Source: JAICKN01 sp036489565 (GTDB taxonomy: Bacteria; Acidobacteriota; Terriglobia; Terriglobales; Acidobacteriaceae). Taken from it: a DNA stretch of 64,000 nucleotides. A program made the position numbers and the translations under genes. The stretch is taken from NCBI GenBank assembly GCA_036489565.1, contig DASXFN010000016.1:1-64000 (forward strand), read 5' to 3'. The notes under the pieces were generated by a model. It did no database searches. It was given only the letters and a program-made list of their open reading frames with translations, and was not told where the DNA came from. Each line of letters opens with the position of its first letter. Position 1 is the stretch's first letter. Below are positions 40,364-49,706 of this stretch, in pieces.

Positions 40364-41674
40364 CTAGGCAGGAGACGGTCGCTGATCCTCGGTGGCCGCG
40401 GACAAAGTGGTTGTCGCTGAGGGCTTTAGTAGGGGCCAGCCCTTTTTCAGGACGTAATCGAGCCACGCTCCGGCTACCTGCGACGTAAGCACGGCAGCTA
40501 ATACAAGCGTGGTGTAGAACTTGGGGCTTATGATTCCAGCGTCGAATGCCACACTCGCCAGGACGATTCCGGGCCCGCCGCGAGCGTTTGTAGTGATGGC
40601 AAGATTAATTAAATCCAATCCACGGAATCCCGCGAATCGGCCCGCCAGTGAGACTGAAAGGATTTTGATGACACAGCTGCCGATAATGAATGCGCCCAGC
40701 ATCCACCAGGAGAGTCCTTGGACCAAGTCAAGTTTCATTCCCACTAATGCGAAGTAAACGGGAATGAAGAATGCGAATGACACTTTTCCAATCGCATCCA
40801 GGGCCTCGGCGAAAATTCGGCGCTTCTTGTGGACCACCGCGAAACCCGCGAGAAAGGCTGCGAATACCAAACTGACGTCAAGCGCCCCCGCGACCGCGCA
40901 ATATGCCAGAAGAACGGCGATTGCATAGCCCACCGGAGATTGTTGTGCGAACACGTTGAATCGGGACTTGTTGATGCGCTTCACCAGCCGGGGAACAATG
41001 GTCAGCCCTAGCACGAAAAATCCGACGGTGACGGCCAGGTGATAAGACATTTCCCGGGGGTGCAGCACCGTTTTACCGGCCATCGCAGTTGCGACCGCCA
41101 GCGCGAGCCACAGCACAATATCTTCGAGCACGGCGACCCCTAAAACCAACCGCGCAAAACGAGTGTGGAGAATTTTAAGATCAGCGAAGATTTTCGAGAC
41201 CACCGGAACGGATGTTACCGCCACGCCGACCGCTAGAATAATGGTGAGAGAGATTTTGTTGCCATTCGGCCCCGCAAGGACTGGACGGACAATCCACGGT
41301 CCGAACACGAGACCCAAAAGAAAAGGTATACCCGTCCCTACAATTGTGAGCCAGCCAACCTCGCGGCGTTCATCGCGAGTAAACAGTTGTTGAGTTTCCG
41401 CGCCGGAAAGAAACATCAACAGCAGAAGGCCGAGCCAGTAAACAAAATTTAGAATATTGCCCTGATGTTTCGCGGCATCCGTCAGTGCGGAGGCAAAGTG
41501 CAGCCGGCCCAAAAGGCTAGGGCCAAGTACAATGCCCGCCAGAATTTCGCCGACGACCTTGGGCTGGCGTAGTTTTACGAAAAGATACCCCAGCAACTGG
41601 GCCAGACCCACCAGCAGCAAGAGTATGAAAACTATTGACGTGAGATCGGCGTTGGACAAGTGATTCTCGCCCAT
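40364..41674 (-). CDS. CPA2-family cation/proton antiporter
   Basis: A 436-residue inner-membrane antiporter of the Na+(K+)/H+ exchanger CPA2 class, with about twelve helices and no C-terminal TrkA domain. VGEILAGIVLGPSLLGRL and GVAVTSVPVVSKIFADLKILHTRFARLVLGVAVLEDIVLWLALAV contain the conserved cation-binding region, and AFLAGFAVVHKK lies near residue 270. The acidic ion-binding residue sits in VLEDIVLW. Cation specificity cannot be deduced. Confidence 0.87.
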   Translation of the reverse strand: MGENHLSNADLTSIVFILLLLVGLAQLLGYLFVKLRQPKVVGEILAGIVLGPSLLGRLHFASALTDAAKHQGNILNFVYWLGLLLLMFLSGAETQQLFTRDERREVGWLTIVGTGIPFLLGLVFGPWIVRPVLAGPNGNKISLTIILAVGVAVTSVPVVSKIFADLKILHTRFARLVLGVAVLEDIVLWLALAVATAMAGKTVLHPREMSYHLAVTVGFFVLGLTIVPRLVKRINKSRFNVFAQQSPVGYAIAVLLAYCAVAGALDVSLVFAAFLAGFAVVHKKRRIFAEALDAIGKVSFAFFIPVYFALVGMKLDLVQGLSWWMLGAFIIGSCVIKILSVSLAGRFAGFRGLDLINLAITTNARGGPGIVLASVAFDAGIISPKFYTTLVLAAVLTSQVAGAWLDYVLKKGWPLLKPSATTTLSAATEDQRPSPA

Positions 41675-41738
41675 CTAAGATGCTTTTTTAATTTTAAGGT
41701 TGGCTAGACCGGCAGGGCGCCGGGCATGCTTCGACCGC

Positions 41739-42728
41739 CTACATTAAATCAATGCCCCACAAATCGTGTAAGTGGATAATTCCGTGCAGGGTCCCAGCGT
41801 CATCCACCACAGCCAATGAAGTTATCTTCTTCTCCTCCATTATGGCCAGTGCGGTCACCGCGAATTCGGTTGGGAGGATGGTCCTGGGCTCGCGCGTCAT
41901 GCATTGCCCAGCATTCAAATCCAATGCATCTTTGCCGCTTTTTTCCAGCAGACGGCGCAAGTCTCCGTCGCTGATGATTCCCACGAGCTTTTCGCCATCT
42001 ACCACCGCCGCCATGCCGAGTTTCTTGCGCGACATCTCATAAATTACTTCGGGCATCCTGGTTTCTGTAAGCACTTTAGGAACCGCGTCGCCGGAATGCA
42101 TGAGCGCTTCTACTCTGGCGAGACGCTTACCCAATTTTCCGCCGGGATGCAGGTTGGCGAAGTCTTCTTCCTTGAAGCCGCGCTTTTCCGAGATTGCCAC
42201 AGCCAGAGCGTCGCCCAAGGCCAGCATCGTGGTCGTCGAGGCCGTGGGTGCAAGCCCGAGCGAGCAGGCTTCTTTTGCAACCGAGCAATCCAGGGTGATC
42301 TCCGCGGATGATGCCAACGTGGATGTCTTCTTGCGGTTGGGCGAGTGCAATTCGTCGCAGGTCAGGGCGATCAATGGCACGCGCAATCGCTTGATCGTTG
42401 CCAGTAGATTCAAAATCTCCTCGGTCTCCCCACTCGAAGAGAATGCCAAGACCAAGTCTCCTCGCACGATCATTCCCAGATCGCCATGCACAGCTTCCAC
42501 GGGGTGCATGAACAACGCGGGAGTGCCCGTGGAGTTGAGCGTGGCTGCGACCTTACGCGCGATGATGCCGCTCTTTCCCATGCCCGTCACCACGACCCGG
42601 CCCGAGCAGGAAAAGATCAAATCAACTGCCCGCTGAAAGTCCCCTGCCATGGGGCCCTCCAGGCGATCAGCGAGCTTCCGCAGCGCTTCGGCTTCAATCC
42701 GGACGACATTTACGCCACTGTGGTTCAT
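41739..42728 (-). CDS. kdsD: D-arabinose-5-phosphate isomerase (KdsD/KpsF family)
   Basis: A 329-residue isomerase converting ribulose-5-phosphate to arabinose-5-phosphate, the first step to KDO for lipopolysaccharide. It has an SIS domain (about 30-190, with GMGKSGIIARKVAATLNSTGTPALFMHPVEAVHGDLGM and AFSSSGETEEI) and two C-terminal CBS domains (about 205-325). Catalytic residues in the SIS domain (Lys in GKSG, His in the MHPVEAVHGD loop, Glu in SGETEEI) are present. Together with the KdsC-like phosphatase it points to LPS synthesis, though the genes are 6 kb apart. Confidence 0.92.
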   Translation of the reverse strand: MNHSGVNVVRIEAEALRKLADRLEGPMAGDFQRAVDLIFSCSGRVVVTGMGKSGIIARKVAATLNSTGTPALFMHPVEAVHGDLGMIVRGDLVLAFSSSGETEEILNLLATIKRLRVPLIALTCDELHSPNRKKTSTLASSAEITLDCSVAKEACSLGLAPTASTTTMLALGDALAVAISEKRGFKEEDFANLHPGGKLGKRLARVEALMHSGDAVPKVLTETRMPEVIYEMSRKKLGMAAVVDGEKLVGIISDGDLRRLLEKSGKDALDLNAGQCMTREPRTILPTEFAVTALAIMEEKKITSLAVVDDAGTLHGIIHLHDLWGIDLM

Positions 42729-42783
42729 GAAGGAAGGATACTAGCAAAAATCGGCGAAATGCATGTCTTAAGAGCAATCGCGA

Positions 42784-43935
42784 TCAGAAATGATCGTACC
42801 CTCGGGCCGCTCTTCCGCTGATTCTCCCTAACCCTTTAGCCTGGATAATTCGGTCCCACGGTCCTGCCTGCCAGTTGTCTTTTTTCTTTTCCGTATGCTG
42901 CCAAGGCGGCAGAGCGATAAAAAGCCGGTTGGCAATGGCCAACGCATAAGGTTCATATTGAGTGCGCAGGTACGCGAGCTTCTGTTCAAACTTTGCATCG
43001 TTTCTGACTCGAACTCCGCTCTCGGCTAATTTCTCCCGAAGAATGTTTAGTTCTTCGGGAGAAAGGCGGTCAACTTCCGTGGGTTGATATCGAACGTTGA
43101 GTATCTGTGTAAGATCCACAACCGCGTGTCGGGCCATGGCAAAAGTTAGTTTTGCCTGCTCAGGGCGAATATCGTCAATGCCGGCGATCACCAACGCGCT
43201 GCTGTCCAGAATCACTGTCAATGCGCCCAGCCACGATTGATTACTGTGTTGCGAACGAAAGTAGCTGAGCATGGGATAAGAAATGTGGCTTTCAAGGACC
43301 TCAGCGGCCCAGTGCTCCCAATCACGCAGAATTACGTCGAGCCCGGCATCCTGCGGATATTTTCCGACTCTTAGGAGAAGTTCGGCAGCCGTCGGCGGGG
43401 AACCTGCCCGGGCATCCAGCAGCGAAATTTGAATTTCGCGTTTGGAAAATGCGGAATAAATGGTCGGCAGATATCCGATTACGACGCCGAGGAAGGCGAA
43501 CCCCATTCCCCCTTCGAGGACTGCTAGGAATCGTTCAATGCCACTGGTTGGCAACACATCACCAAAGCCGATGGTGAAAAATGTTGATCCACTGAGGTAA
43601 AGGACGGTCCAGAAATGAACGCCCTCTTTCCCCAGCTGCACATGCTCTCCGCAGCCCCAGTGAAGCAGCGCAAAACCAAAGATCAGGCCAAAGGCCCAGA
43701 CCATGAGCAGGAAGAGCAGAGAGAGAGGGCCGAAATAGCCAAGAAAGGTTTCACGCCGGCCCTTACTGTTGATTCGCTTTGCCAGCTTCCACCACGGTCT
43801 CCATGTCGAGCGATAAAACCAGGAAGTAATCCGAAAGCCGCGCTGGACTCGGCGGGGCAATATAGTGGTTTCGAAGGCGTCGAGCAATATTGCGACCAGT
43901 ACGAACACCCCGGCTATGATGGAAAAAATCGGCAT
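42784..43935 (-). CDS. Two-TM potassium-channel-like protein with helical C-domain
   Basis: A 383-residue membrane protein. An N-terminal helix (about 5-22), then a two-helix pore unit (about 66-92 and 133-155) with the filter TIGFGD at 121-126, a slight variant of TVGYGD. The C-terminal 230 residues (about 165-383) are a soluble helical domain without RCK or cyclic-nucleotide motifs. K+ selectivity is likely but not certain; the ligand domain is unrecognised. Lies upstream of kdsD on the same strand. Confidence 0.75.
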   Translation of the reverse strand: MPIFSIIAGVFVLVAILLDAFETTILPRRVQRGFRITSWFYRSTWRPWWKLAKRINSKGRRETFLGYFGPLSLLFLLMVWAFGLIFGFALLHWGCGEHVQLGKEGVHFWTVLYLSGSTFFTIGFGDVLPTSGIERFLAVLEGGMGFAFLGVVIGYLPTIYSAFSKREIQISLLDARAGSPPTAAELLLRVGKYPQDAGLDVILRDWEHWAAEVLESHISYPMLSYFRSQHSNQSWLGALTVILDSSALVIAGIDDIRPEQAKLTFAMARHAVVDLTQILNVRYQPTEVDRLSPEELNILREKLAESGVRVRNDAKFEQKLAYLRTQYEPYALAIANRLFIALPPWQHTEKKKDNWQAGPWDRIIQAKGLGRISGRAARGYDHF

Positions 43936-44006
43936 GTGGAAGATTTGTGCGGCTGCGGCGAATAGTAACAGATTTGGCCGCTGAAATTTACGCTGGTGCG
44001 GTTCCG

Positions 44007-45527
44007 CTAACGCAACGCTTCAGAAAGCTTGCCTGCGGCGAGAATTGCGGCAATGCGTGAAAAATCGTCTGAAATTACGCGGTCCTTTTCCATTCGCGGA
44101 GAAACGCTCCTGATTTCCTTGTAGGCTAACTGGCCGCGTCGCGAAGTTTTCATGGGCGCAAGAAAGTCGAGGGCCTGCGCCGCCGCCATCGCTTCAATGG
44201 AAAGAACACTTCGAGTATTTGCGACAATCCTGCGGAGCTTTAGCGCCCCGGTCATTCCCATGGAAACGTAATCTTCTTTATTGCCTGAGGTGGTGATGGA
44301 ATCCACCGACGCCGGATGCGCGAGGACTTTGTTTTCACTGGCGAGGGCAGCCGCGGTTACCTGGGCCATCATGAACCCGGAGTTCAGTCCGGCGTCTCCC
44401 GCGAGAAATGGCGGCAGGCCTTCATTCAGTGAAGGATTTACCAGGCGCTCGATGCGGCGCTCGGAAATCCCCGCCAGTGCGCTCAATGCAATCCCCAAAA
44501 AATCGAGGGCGAATGCGATGGGCTCGCCGTGAAAATTCCCGCCGGAAAGAATGTCGCTTTCTTCTGCGTCTCTGATAAAAACCAAGGGATTGTCCACCGC
44601 GGAATCCGCTTCTGTCTCAAACACGCTACGGCAATGAGCAAGCGTGTCGCGCACCGCGCCGTGGACCTGGGGAATGCAGCGCAGCGAATAGGCGTCCTGC
44701 ACGCGTTTGCAGTCGGTGTGGGATTTGCGAATCTCGCTGCCTTCCAGCATTTTGCGCAGGTTGGCAGCAGTCTTGAGTTGTCCGGCGTGGGGACGGGCCC
44801 GGTGAATCCGTTCGTCGAAGGCCACGTCGGTGCCGCGGAGCGCATCCAGAGTAAGCGCGGAGATCACATCGGCGGAGTCCACAAAAATTTCCGCTTCCAA
44901 TAGAGCAAGTGTCCCAACGGCCAGCATTGCCTGCGTGCCGTTCATCAATGAAATGGCCTCTTTCGCCTCCAGGCGCAAAGGAGAAATTTGAGCTTTTTTC
45001 AAGGCGTCCGCGCCGGAAATAAAAGGGCCATTTTCGCTGATGCATTGGCCCTCACCCACCAGCACGAGCGCAAGATGGGCCAGGGGAGCAAGATCGCCGC
45101 TTGCGCCGACACTGCCTTGCGAGGGGATCACAGGGGTTACTCCGCGATTCAACATCTCGCAAAGCGTATCAATAATTACGTCACGAACGCCGGAGTAGCC
45201 TTTCGCCAGTGAGTTCGCCCGCAACAGCATCATGGCCCGCGTTTCCGCGACGGTAAGCGGTTCGCCTACGCCAACTGAGTGGGAGCGGATCAGGTTGAGT
45301 TGCAGTTCCAGAATTTGTTCCGGGGCAATGCGCACGTCGCTCAATTTGCCCACGCCGGTGGTGATGGCGTAAGAAGTCTGATTGCTTGCGACGAGATTCT
45401 CGACGGCGTGACGCGCTCGCTGGACTTTCTCGCGGGCGTCGGGATCTAGCAAAACGGGGCGATGATCGACGACGCTGCGGACATCTTCAAGCGTCAGATC
45501 ATTTCCGTTGATGTGAAGCGCTTTCAC
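44007..45527 (-). CDS. hutH: Histidine ammonia-lyase
   Basis: A 506-residue lyase turning histidine into urocanate and ammonia. The MIO prosthetic group forms from Ala142-Ser143-Gly144 in GSVGASGDLAPLAHLAL. Other family elements are YAITTGVGKLSDV, the NLIRSHSVGVGEP segment, QDAYSLRCIPQVHGA and NGTQAM. Length is normal. No other hut gene is present; instead it is the last gene of an acyl-CoA catabolic operon, overlapping the thioesterase by four bases. A tyrosine- or phenylalanine-specific relative cannot be fully ruled out. Confidence 0.9.
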   Translation of the reverse strand: MKALHINGNDLTLEDVRSVVDHRPVLLDPDAREKVQRARHAVENLVASNQTSYAITTGVGKLSDVRIAPEQILELQLNLIRSHSVGVGEPLTVAETRAMMLLRANSLAKGYSGVRDVIIDTLCEMLNRGVTPVIPSQGSVGASGDLAPLAHLALVLVGEGQCISENGPFISGADALKKAQISPLRLEAKEAISLMNGTQAMLAVGTLALLEAEIFVDSADVISALTLDALRGTDVAFDERIHRARPHAGQLKTAANLRKMLEGSEIRKSHTDCKRVQDAYSLRCIPQVHGAVRDTLAHCRSVFETEADSAVDNPLVFIRDAEESDILSGGNFHGEPIAFALDFLGIALSALAGISERRIERLVNPSLNEGLPPFLAGDAGLNSGFMMAQVTAAALASENKVLAHPASVDSITTSGNKEDYVSMGMTGALKLRRIVANTRSVLSIEAMAAAQALDFLAPMKTSRRGQLAYKEIRSVSPRMEKDRVISDDFSRIAAILAAGKLSEALR

Positions 45528-45970
45528 GGAACCTGCTCCGTCTTGCTGACCGCGTTCCGGAATATTTGCAGATATTTTTGCGGGATGACGGAGACTTTCA
45601 TCGCCGCGTTGGTAGCAACGTGAGTAGTTTCTCCCTCGGCGAGCAACTCGCTGTCGGATGCTCGAAGCAATTTATAACCGAAGTACAAAACCGATTCACG
45701 AACGTTTTTCAAATGCGTGCGCACAATCAGCTCATCGTCGTAGCGCGCAGGGGCCTTATAGCGGCAGCGGGCATCGGCCACTGCGATGAAGCATCCGTCA
45801 TCTTTTTCCATGTCGCGATAGGAGAAGCCGAGTTGCCGCAGCAGCTCCACGCGGCCAATTTCAAACCAGATGAAATAGTTGGCATGGTAAACGACTCCCA
45901 TCTGGTCGGTTTCCGCGTAGCGCACTCGTAAGCGCGTGTCTGAAAATGCTTCGTTCAATTGCCACTCCAC
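45524..45970 (-). CDS. Acyl-CoA thioesterase, YbgC/FadM (4HBT) family
   Basis: A 148-residue hotdog-fold thioesterase. The active-site pattern is VRYAETDQMGVVYHANYFIWFEIGRVELLRQLG near residues 17-49, with Asp in AETDQMG and the YHANYF helix of 4HBT enzymes. It hydrolyses acyl-CoA; chain length is unknown. Sandwiched between the hydratase (16-base overlap) and histidine ammonia-lyase (4-base overlap). Confidence 0.9.
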   Translation of the reverse strand: MEWQLNEAFSDTRLRVRYAETDQMGVVYHANYFIWFEIGRVELLRQLGFSYRDMEKDDGCFIAVADARCRYKAPARYDDELIVRTHLKNVRESVLYFGYKLLRASDSELLAEGETTHVATNAAMKVSVIPQKYLQIFRNAVSKTEQVP

Positions 45971-46737
45971 TTGGGTTTGCGTTTTTCCAGAAATGACGAG
46001 ATGCCTTCGTGAAAATCGGCAGTCGCGCGAATGGTAGCGTTTTCCTGCACGGAGAGCCGAAGCTGATCGTCAAGTTCGCTGCGGGTAAGGTCGCGCAGGA
46101 GCCGTTTGGTGGCGAGGAGAGATGCGGGACTGTTTGCGGCCAATTGTTCGGCCAACTCGGTCGTTCGCGCGAGTAGTGTGGATGCCGGCACAACTTCGTT
46201 GATTAGACCGATCCGCAATGCCTCGCCCGCGTCAATAAGTTTTCCCGTTAGCAGAAGCTCGCGCGCGTGTTTTTCGCCCACTTGACGCAATAAGAAGGTG
46301 GAAACGATGGCGGGGATAAATCCGATCCGCACTTCCGTATAGCCGAATTTTGCTTCGGGCACGGCCAGCGTGAAGTCGCACAAGGTCGCCAGTCCAGCGC
46401 CGCCTGCGATCGCCGCGCCATTGACCGCGGCGATGGTCGGCTTGGGAAATTCGTAAATCGCGCGGAAGAGTTGCGCCACGGTCTCTGAATCTTTCAGATT
46501 TTGTTCTGGCGAGCGTCCGAGCAAACCTTTGAGATCATCCAAATCCATTCCCGAGCAGAAGGCTGGTCCTGCGCCTGTAAGCACCAACACGAGGGAATCG
46601 GACGCTGCGACCTCGTCTAAAGCAGCCAACAACTCCGTGATCAATTCATAACTGATGGCGTTGCGCTTCTCCGGACGATTCAGGGTAATTGTCGCGATTG
46701 AGGGTTGCAGCGCGAGTTGGATGGCGCGATAGGTCAT
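45955..46737 (-). CDS. Enoyl-CoA hydratase/isomerase, possible 3-methylglutaconyl-CoA hydratase
   Basis: A 260-residue crotonase-fold enzyme. The oxyanion-hole elements are ITLNRPEKRNAISYEL and GAGPAFCSGMDLDDLKG, and the glycine-rich AAVNGAAIAGGAGLATLCDFTLAVPEAKFGYTEVRIGFIPA carries the Glu-like catalytic position. ATG at 46737 was chosen; an upstream frame reaches towards the HMG-CoA lyase but would be an odd N-terminus. Between a carboxyltransferase and HMG-CoA lyase it fits 3-methylglutaconyl-CoA hydratase of leucine breakdown, an inference from context. Confidence 0.85.
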   Translation of the reverse strand: MTYRAIQLALQPSIATITLNRPEKRNAISYELITELLAALDEVAASDSLVLVLTGAGPAFCSGMDLDDLKGLLGRSPEQNLKDSETVAQLFRAIYEFPKPTIAAVNGAAIAGGAGLATLCDFTLAVPEAKFGYTEVRIGFIPAIVSTFLLRQVGEKHARELLLTGKLIDAGEALRIGLINEVVPASTLLARTTELAEQLAANSPASLLATKRLLRDLTRSELDDQLRLSVQENATIRATADFHEGISSFLEKRKPKWSGN

Positions 46738-46768
46738 GATTAAAAATAAACCATCAGTTCGCAGAGCA

Positions 46769-47647
46769 TTAGTCTGCCGCGCTGGAATCTGTATACTTGG
46801 CGCCAAACGCCTCTGCAACTCGTAGTAATGTATCTAGCGGTTTCAGAGCGGGCAGTGCTGCGCCACGTTGCGTAAGAGCTTCAATTATTTTTTCTGTGGG
46901 GATATTACCAACCAGCATATCCTGAGCGAATGGGCATCCACCGAGCCCGCCGAGTGCGGAATCAAAACGGCGGCATCCGGCGTCGTAGGCGGCAAGGACC
47001 TTTTCAATGGCCTGCTCGGTCCGGCTATGAAGATGAACGCCAATTTCGAGATAGTCATATTTCTGTATCACAGCCGAGAATAATTCCCCAATCTGCTGTG
47101 GATTCGCGATGCCGACCGTGTCAGCGAGAGAAATCATTTTGATTCCGTAGCCTTCGAGCAGGCCGACGGCTTCGACAACTTCTCCAATGTTCCATTCATC
47201 GCCGTAGGGATTACCGAACGCCATTGAAATGTAAACGACCGTCTCCAGCCCCGCATCGTCACCCTTGTCTTTAATTCTCTCCATCTCATCAATTGCTTCG
47301 TCCAAGGTTTGGTTTTGGTTATTGCGCAGGAAGGTTGGAGACAAGGAATAGGGAAATCCCAGCGTTCGGACCGCGTTCGTGTTGATGGCACGTTGCGCGC
47401 CCTTTTCGTTTACCACAATCCCGATGACCTCCACATCGTCGGGCGGATCAAGCTCCTTCAATACATCTTCAGAATCCGCCATCTGCGGGACCGCTTTCGG
47501 AGACACGAATGAAACCGCATCAATGTGCTTGAAACCAGCGCCAATTAAGGCTTTCAGGTAATCCGCCTTGATCTCCGCAGGGATGTGCCCTTTAATCCCT
47601 TGCCATGCGTCGCGGGGACATTCGATGAGTTTGATGGAGTCAGACAT
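46769..47647 (-). CDS. HMG-CoA lyase family protein
   Basis: A 292-residue TIM-barrel lyase that splits HMG-CoA to acetyl-CoA and acetoacetate at the end of leucine catabolism. Catalytic residues are kept: Arg-Asp in ECPRDAWQG (usually GPRDGLQ), the metal histidines in GVHLHSR, Cys in GGLGGCPFA and the following Asn in VGNIPTE. The altered 'DAWQ' loop marks a divergent subgroup rather than the classical enzyme, so a related acyl-CoA substrate is possible. Coupled by three bases to the small membrane gene upstream. Confidence 0.82.
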   Translation of the reverse strand: MSDSIKLIECPRDAWQGIKGHIPAEIKADYLKALIGAGFKHIDAVSFVSPKAVPQMADSEDVLKELDPPDDVEVIGIVVNEKGAQRAINTNAVRTLGFPYSLSPTFLRNNQNQTLDEAIDEMERIKDKGDDAGLETVVYISMAFGNPYGDEWNIGEVVEAVGLLEGYGIKMISLADTVGIANPQQIGELFSAVIQKYDYLEIGVHLHSRTEQAIEKVLAAYDAGCRRFDSALGGLGGCPFAQDMLVGNIPTEKIIEALTQRGAALPALKPLDTLLRVAEAFGAKYTDSSAAD

Positions 47648-47650
47648 GAT

Positions 47651-47845
47651 TCATTTAGACCTTCGAACATCCCAAATGACAAAACCGGTAACACTCACGA
47701 TGCAGCACAGGATAACGAAACCAAGGCTAAGGACGTGATTTTCTGGTTCAACCCAATTGCCTATGCCTTGCAATAGTTGCCATAAACACGAACCAGCAAT
47801 GACAGTTGCCAATACAACTACAAGCTTTGTCGTCTTGCTCAGCAT
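47651..47845 (-). CDS. Small two-helix membrane protein
   Basis: A 64-residue protein with two hydrophobic helices (about 6-25, KLVVVLATVIAGSCLWQLL; about 38-57, VLSLGFVILCCIVSVTGFVIW) and a short basic end (DVRRSK). No family recognised. Only three bases separate it from the HMG-CoA lyase and 42 from the carboxyltransferase on the same strand, so it probably belongs to the operon. Real expression is likely but unproven. Confidence 0.5.
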   Translation of the reverse strand: MLSKTTKLVVVLATVIAGSCLWQLLQGIGNWVEPENHVLSLGFVILCCIVSVTGFVIWDVRRSK

Positions 47846-47887
47846 AGTGAAAAGTCATGGGTCTGGCGTCCCGTTTGAATCCTCGAG

Positions 47888-49588
47888 CTATGTCTGTAGC
47901 ACTCCAACTTTGAACTCCGCCACGTCCGGATTCAACGCCGCCGCCTCCAGCGCCTGAGTGATGGCAGCGCGCGTTTCCATGGGATCAATAATCTTGTCAA
48001 TCCACAAACGGGCCGCGCCGTAGCGAGGGTCCGTCTGCTCGTCATAAGTCCGTTTTGTTGATTCGTATAGTTCCTTGCGCTCTTCTTCGGTAAGTTGCTT
48101 ACCACCGCGCTCCAGTTGGCGAATTTTGATTTCTACCAGCGTGCTGGCGGCGGCGTCTCCGCCCATGACTGCATATCGCGCCGTCGGCCACGCAAAAACA
48201 AATCGCGGATCGTATGCTTTGCCGCACATTGCGTAGTGTCCGGCGCCAAATGATCCGCCAATGATTACAGTGATCTTGGGCACGACGGAATTGGAAACGG
48301 CGTTCACCATCTTTGCACCCGCTTTGATAATGCCGCTCCATTCCGCGTCGCGGCCCACCATGAACCCATTCACGTCATGAAAGAAGACCAGCGGCACAAG
48401 ATTCTGGTTGCAGTCCATGATGAAGCGAGCAGCCTTTTCCGCCGATTCGGTATAGATGACGCCGCCGAACTCCACCCGCTTATGACCCTCCAGATCTGTC
48501 TGCTGAGCGTGGATTTTCTGGTTGGCTACAATTCCCACGGCAAAGCCGCCAATACGCGCGTACCCGCATACTAAGGTCTTGCCATATTCCGTTTTGTATT
48601 CGTCGAAGCGGCTGCCGTCCACAACTCGCGCCAGAACTTCTTTCACGTCATAGGGACGCGCGGGCGAGGAGTCGTAAATTCCATAAATCTCTTCCGCGGC
48701 AAGCGCGGGTTCCACGGGCTTTCGGCGGTCCCAGGGAGACTGCCGGCGGTATCCCCACTTGTCCACAATCGAGCGCAAACGCGAAAGGCAGTCTTCGTCA
48801 TTGGCCTCGCGAAAGTCTACAGTCCCGCTGATGGCCGAGTGCATGGCCGCTCCGCCCAGTTCTTCAGCGGAAACCTTTTGCCCAATGGCCGCCTGCACCA
48901 GCGCCGGACCTGCGAGAAACAATCCGCTGCCATCGGTCATGAGCACGTGATCGCACATCACCGGCAAATATCCACCCCCGGCCACGCACATGCCCATGAT
49001 GGCGGCAATCTGCGGGATTCCCATGGCCGACATCACGGCGTTGTTGCGGAAGACGCGGCCGAAATCATCGGTGTCAGGGAAAACATCCTCCTGCAAAGGC
49101 AGAAATACTCCCGCTGAATCCACCAGGTACATCGTCGGAATGCGGTTCTCGATGGCGATGTTCTGAGCGCGAATCACTTTCTTCGAAGTCATGGGAAAAA
49201 ATGCGCCAGCCTTCACCGTGGCGTCATTGGCAATGATCATCACCAACCGCGAATGCACGCGCGCAAGACCCGTAATCACTCCGGCGGCGGGCGCGCCACC
49301 CCATTCTTCGTACATGCCACTGGCGGCGAAAATTCCCAGCTCGAAAAAAGTTTCCGGATCTGCGAGTAAATCTATCCGTTCACGCGCCGTGAGCCGCTTC
49401 TTGCTGTGCTGGTTTTCCGTGGCTTTGGCTCCGCCACCTTCACGGATTTTTTCTTCTTCGTTATGGATCTGCGACATTAAATCGGCCATGAAGCGCATGT
49501 TGGCTTCAAAGCGCGCGGAGGTGGGATCCACCCTGGTTTCTAGAATGGTGGAGGGAGAAGCCGCGGTCGGTTCGATTCGCTCGGCCAT
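47888..49588 (-). CDS. Acyl-CoA carboxylase carboxyltransferase subunit, methylcrotonyl-CoA type
   Basis: A 566-residue biotin-dependent carboxyltransferase with two crotonase-fold halves. Elements: LTARERIDLLADPETFFELG, CVAGGGYLPVMCDHVLMTDGSGLFLAGPALVQAAIGQKVSAEELGGAAMHSAISGTVDF near 210-270 and the GGSFGAGHYAMCGKAYDPRFVFAWPTARYAVMGGDAAA second half. The FLAGPALV..A.G..VSAEELGGA pattern is closer to methylcrotonyl-CoA than propionyl-CoA carboxylases. First gene of the operon. Its biotin carboxylase partner is not in the window. Confidence 0.82.
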   Translation of the reverse strand: MAERIEPTAASPSTILETRVDPTSARFEANMRFMADLMSQIHNEEEKIREGGGAKATENQHSKKRLTARERIDLLADPETFFELGIFAASGMYEEWGGAPAAGVITGLARVHSRLVMIIANDATVKAGAFFPMTSKKVIRAQNIAIENRIPTMYLVDSAGVFLPLQEDVFPDTDDFGRVFRNNAVMSAMGIPQIAAIMGMCVAGGGYLPVMCDHVLMTDGSGLFLAGPALVQAAIGQKVSAEELGGAAMHSAISGTVDFREANDEDCLSRLRSIVDKWGYRRQSPWDRRKPVEPALAAEEIYGIYDSSPARPYDVKEVLARVVDGSRFDEYKTEYGKTLVCGYARIGGFAVGIVANQKIHAQQTDLEGHKRVEFGGVIYTESAEKAARFIMDCNQNLVPLVFFHDVNGFMVGRDAEWSGIIKAGAKMVNAVSNSVVPKITVIIGGSFGAGHYAMCGKAYDPRFVFAWPTARYAVMGGDAAASTLVEIKIRQLERGGKQLTEEERKELYESTKRTYDEQTDPRYGAARLWIDKIIDPMETRAAITQALEAAALNPDVAEFKVGVLQT

Positions 49589-49706
49589 AACAGCTCGAAG
49601 CTACGGTATATAACAGTCGAGCGTTACTGCGCAAATTAAGGAGATTTCGTTCCGTAGTGTATTCTTCTGCACCAGCACGGCATTCTTCATTGAGGGACTA
49701 GCGCCA

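Noticed and set aside
46738..46818. Extended N-terminus of the hydratase towards 46818
   Set aside because: The extra 27 residues overlap the lyase end and do not resemble crotonase N-termini; the ATG at 46737 starts the conserved fold.
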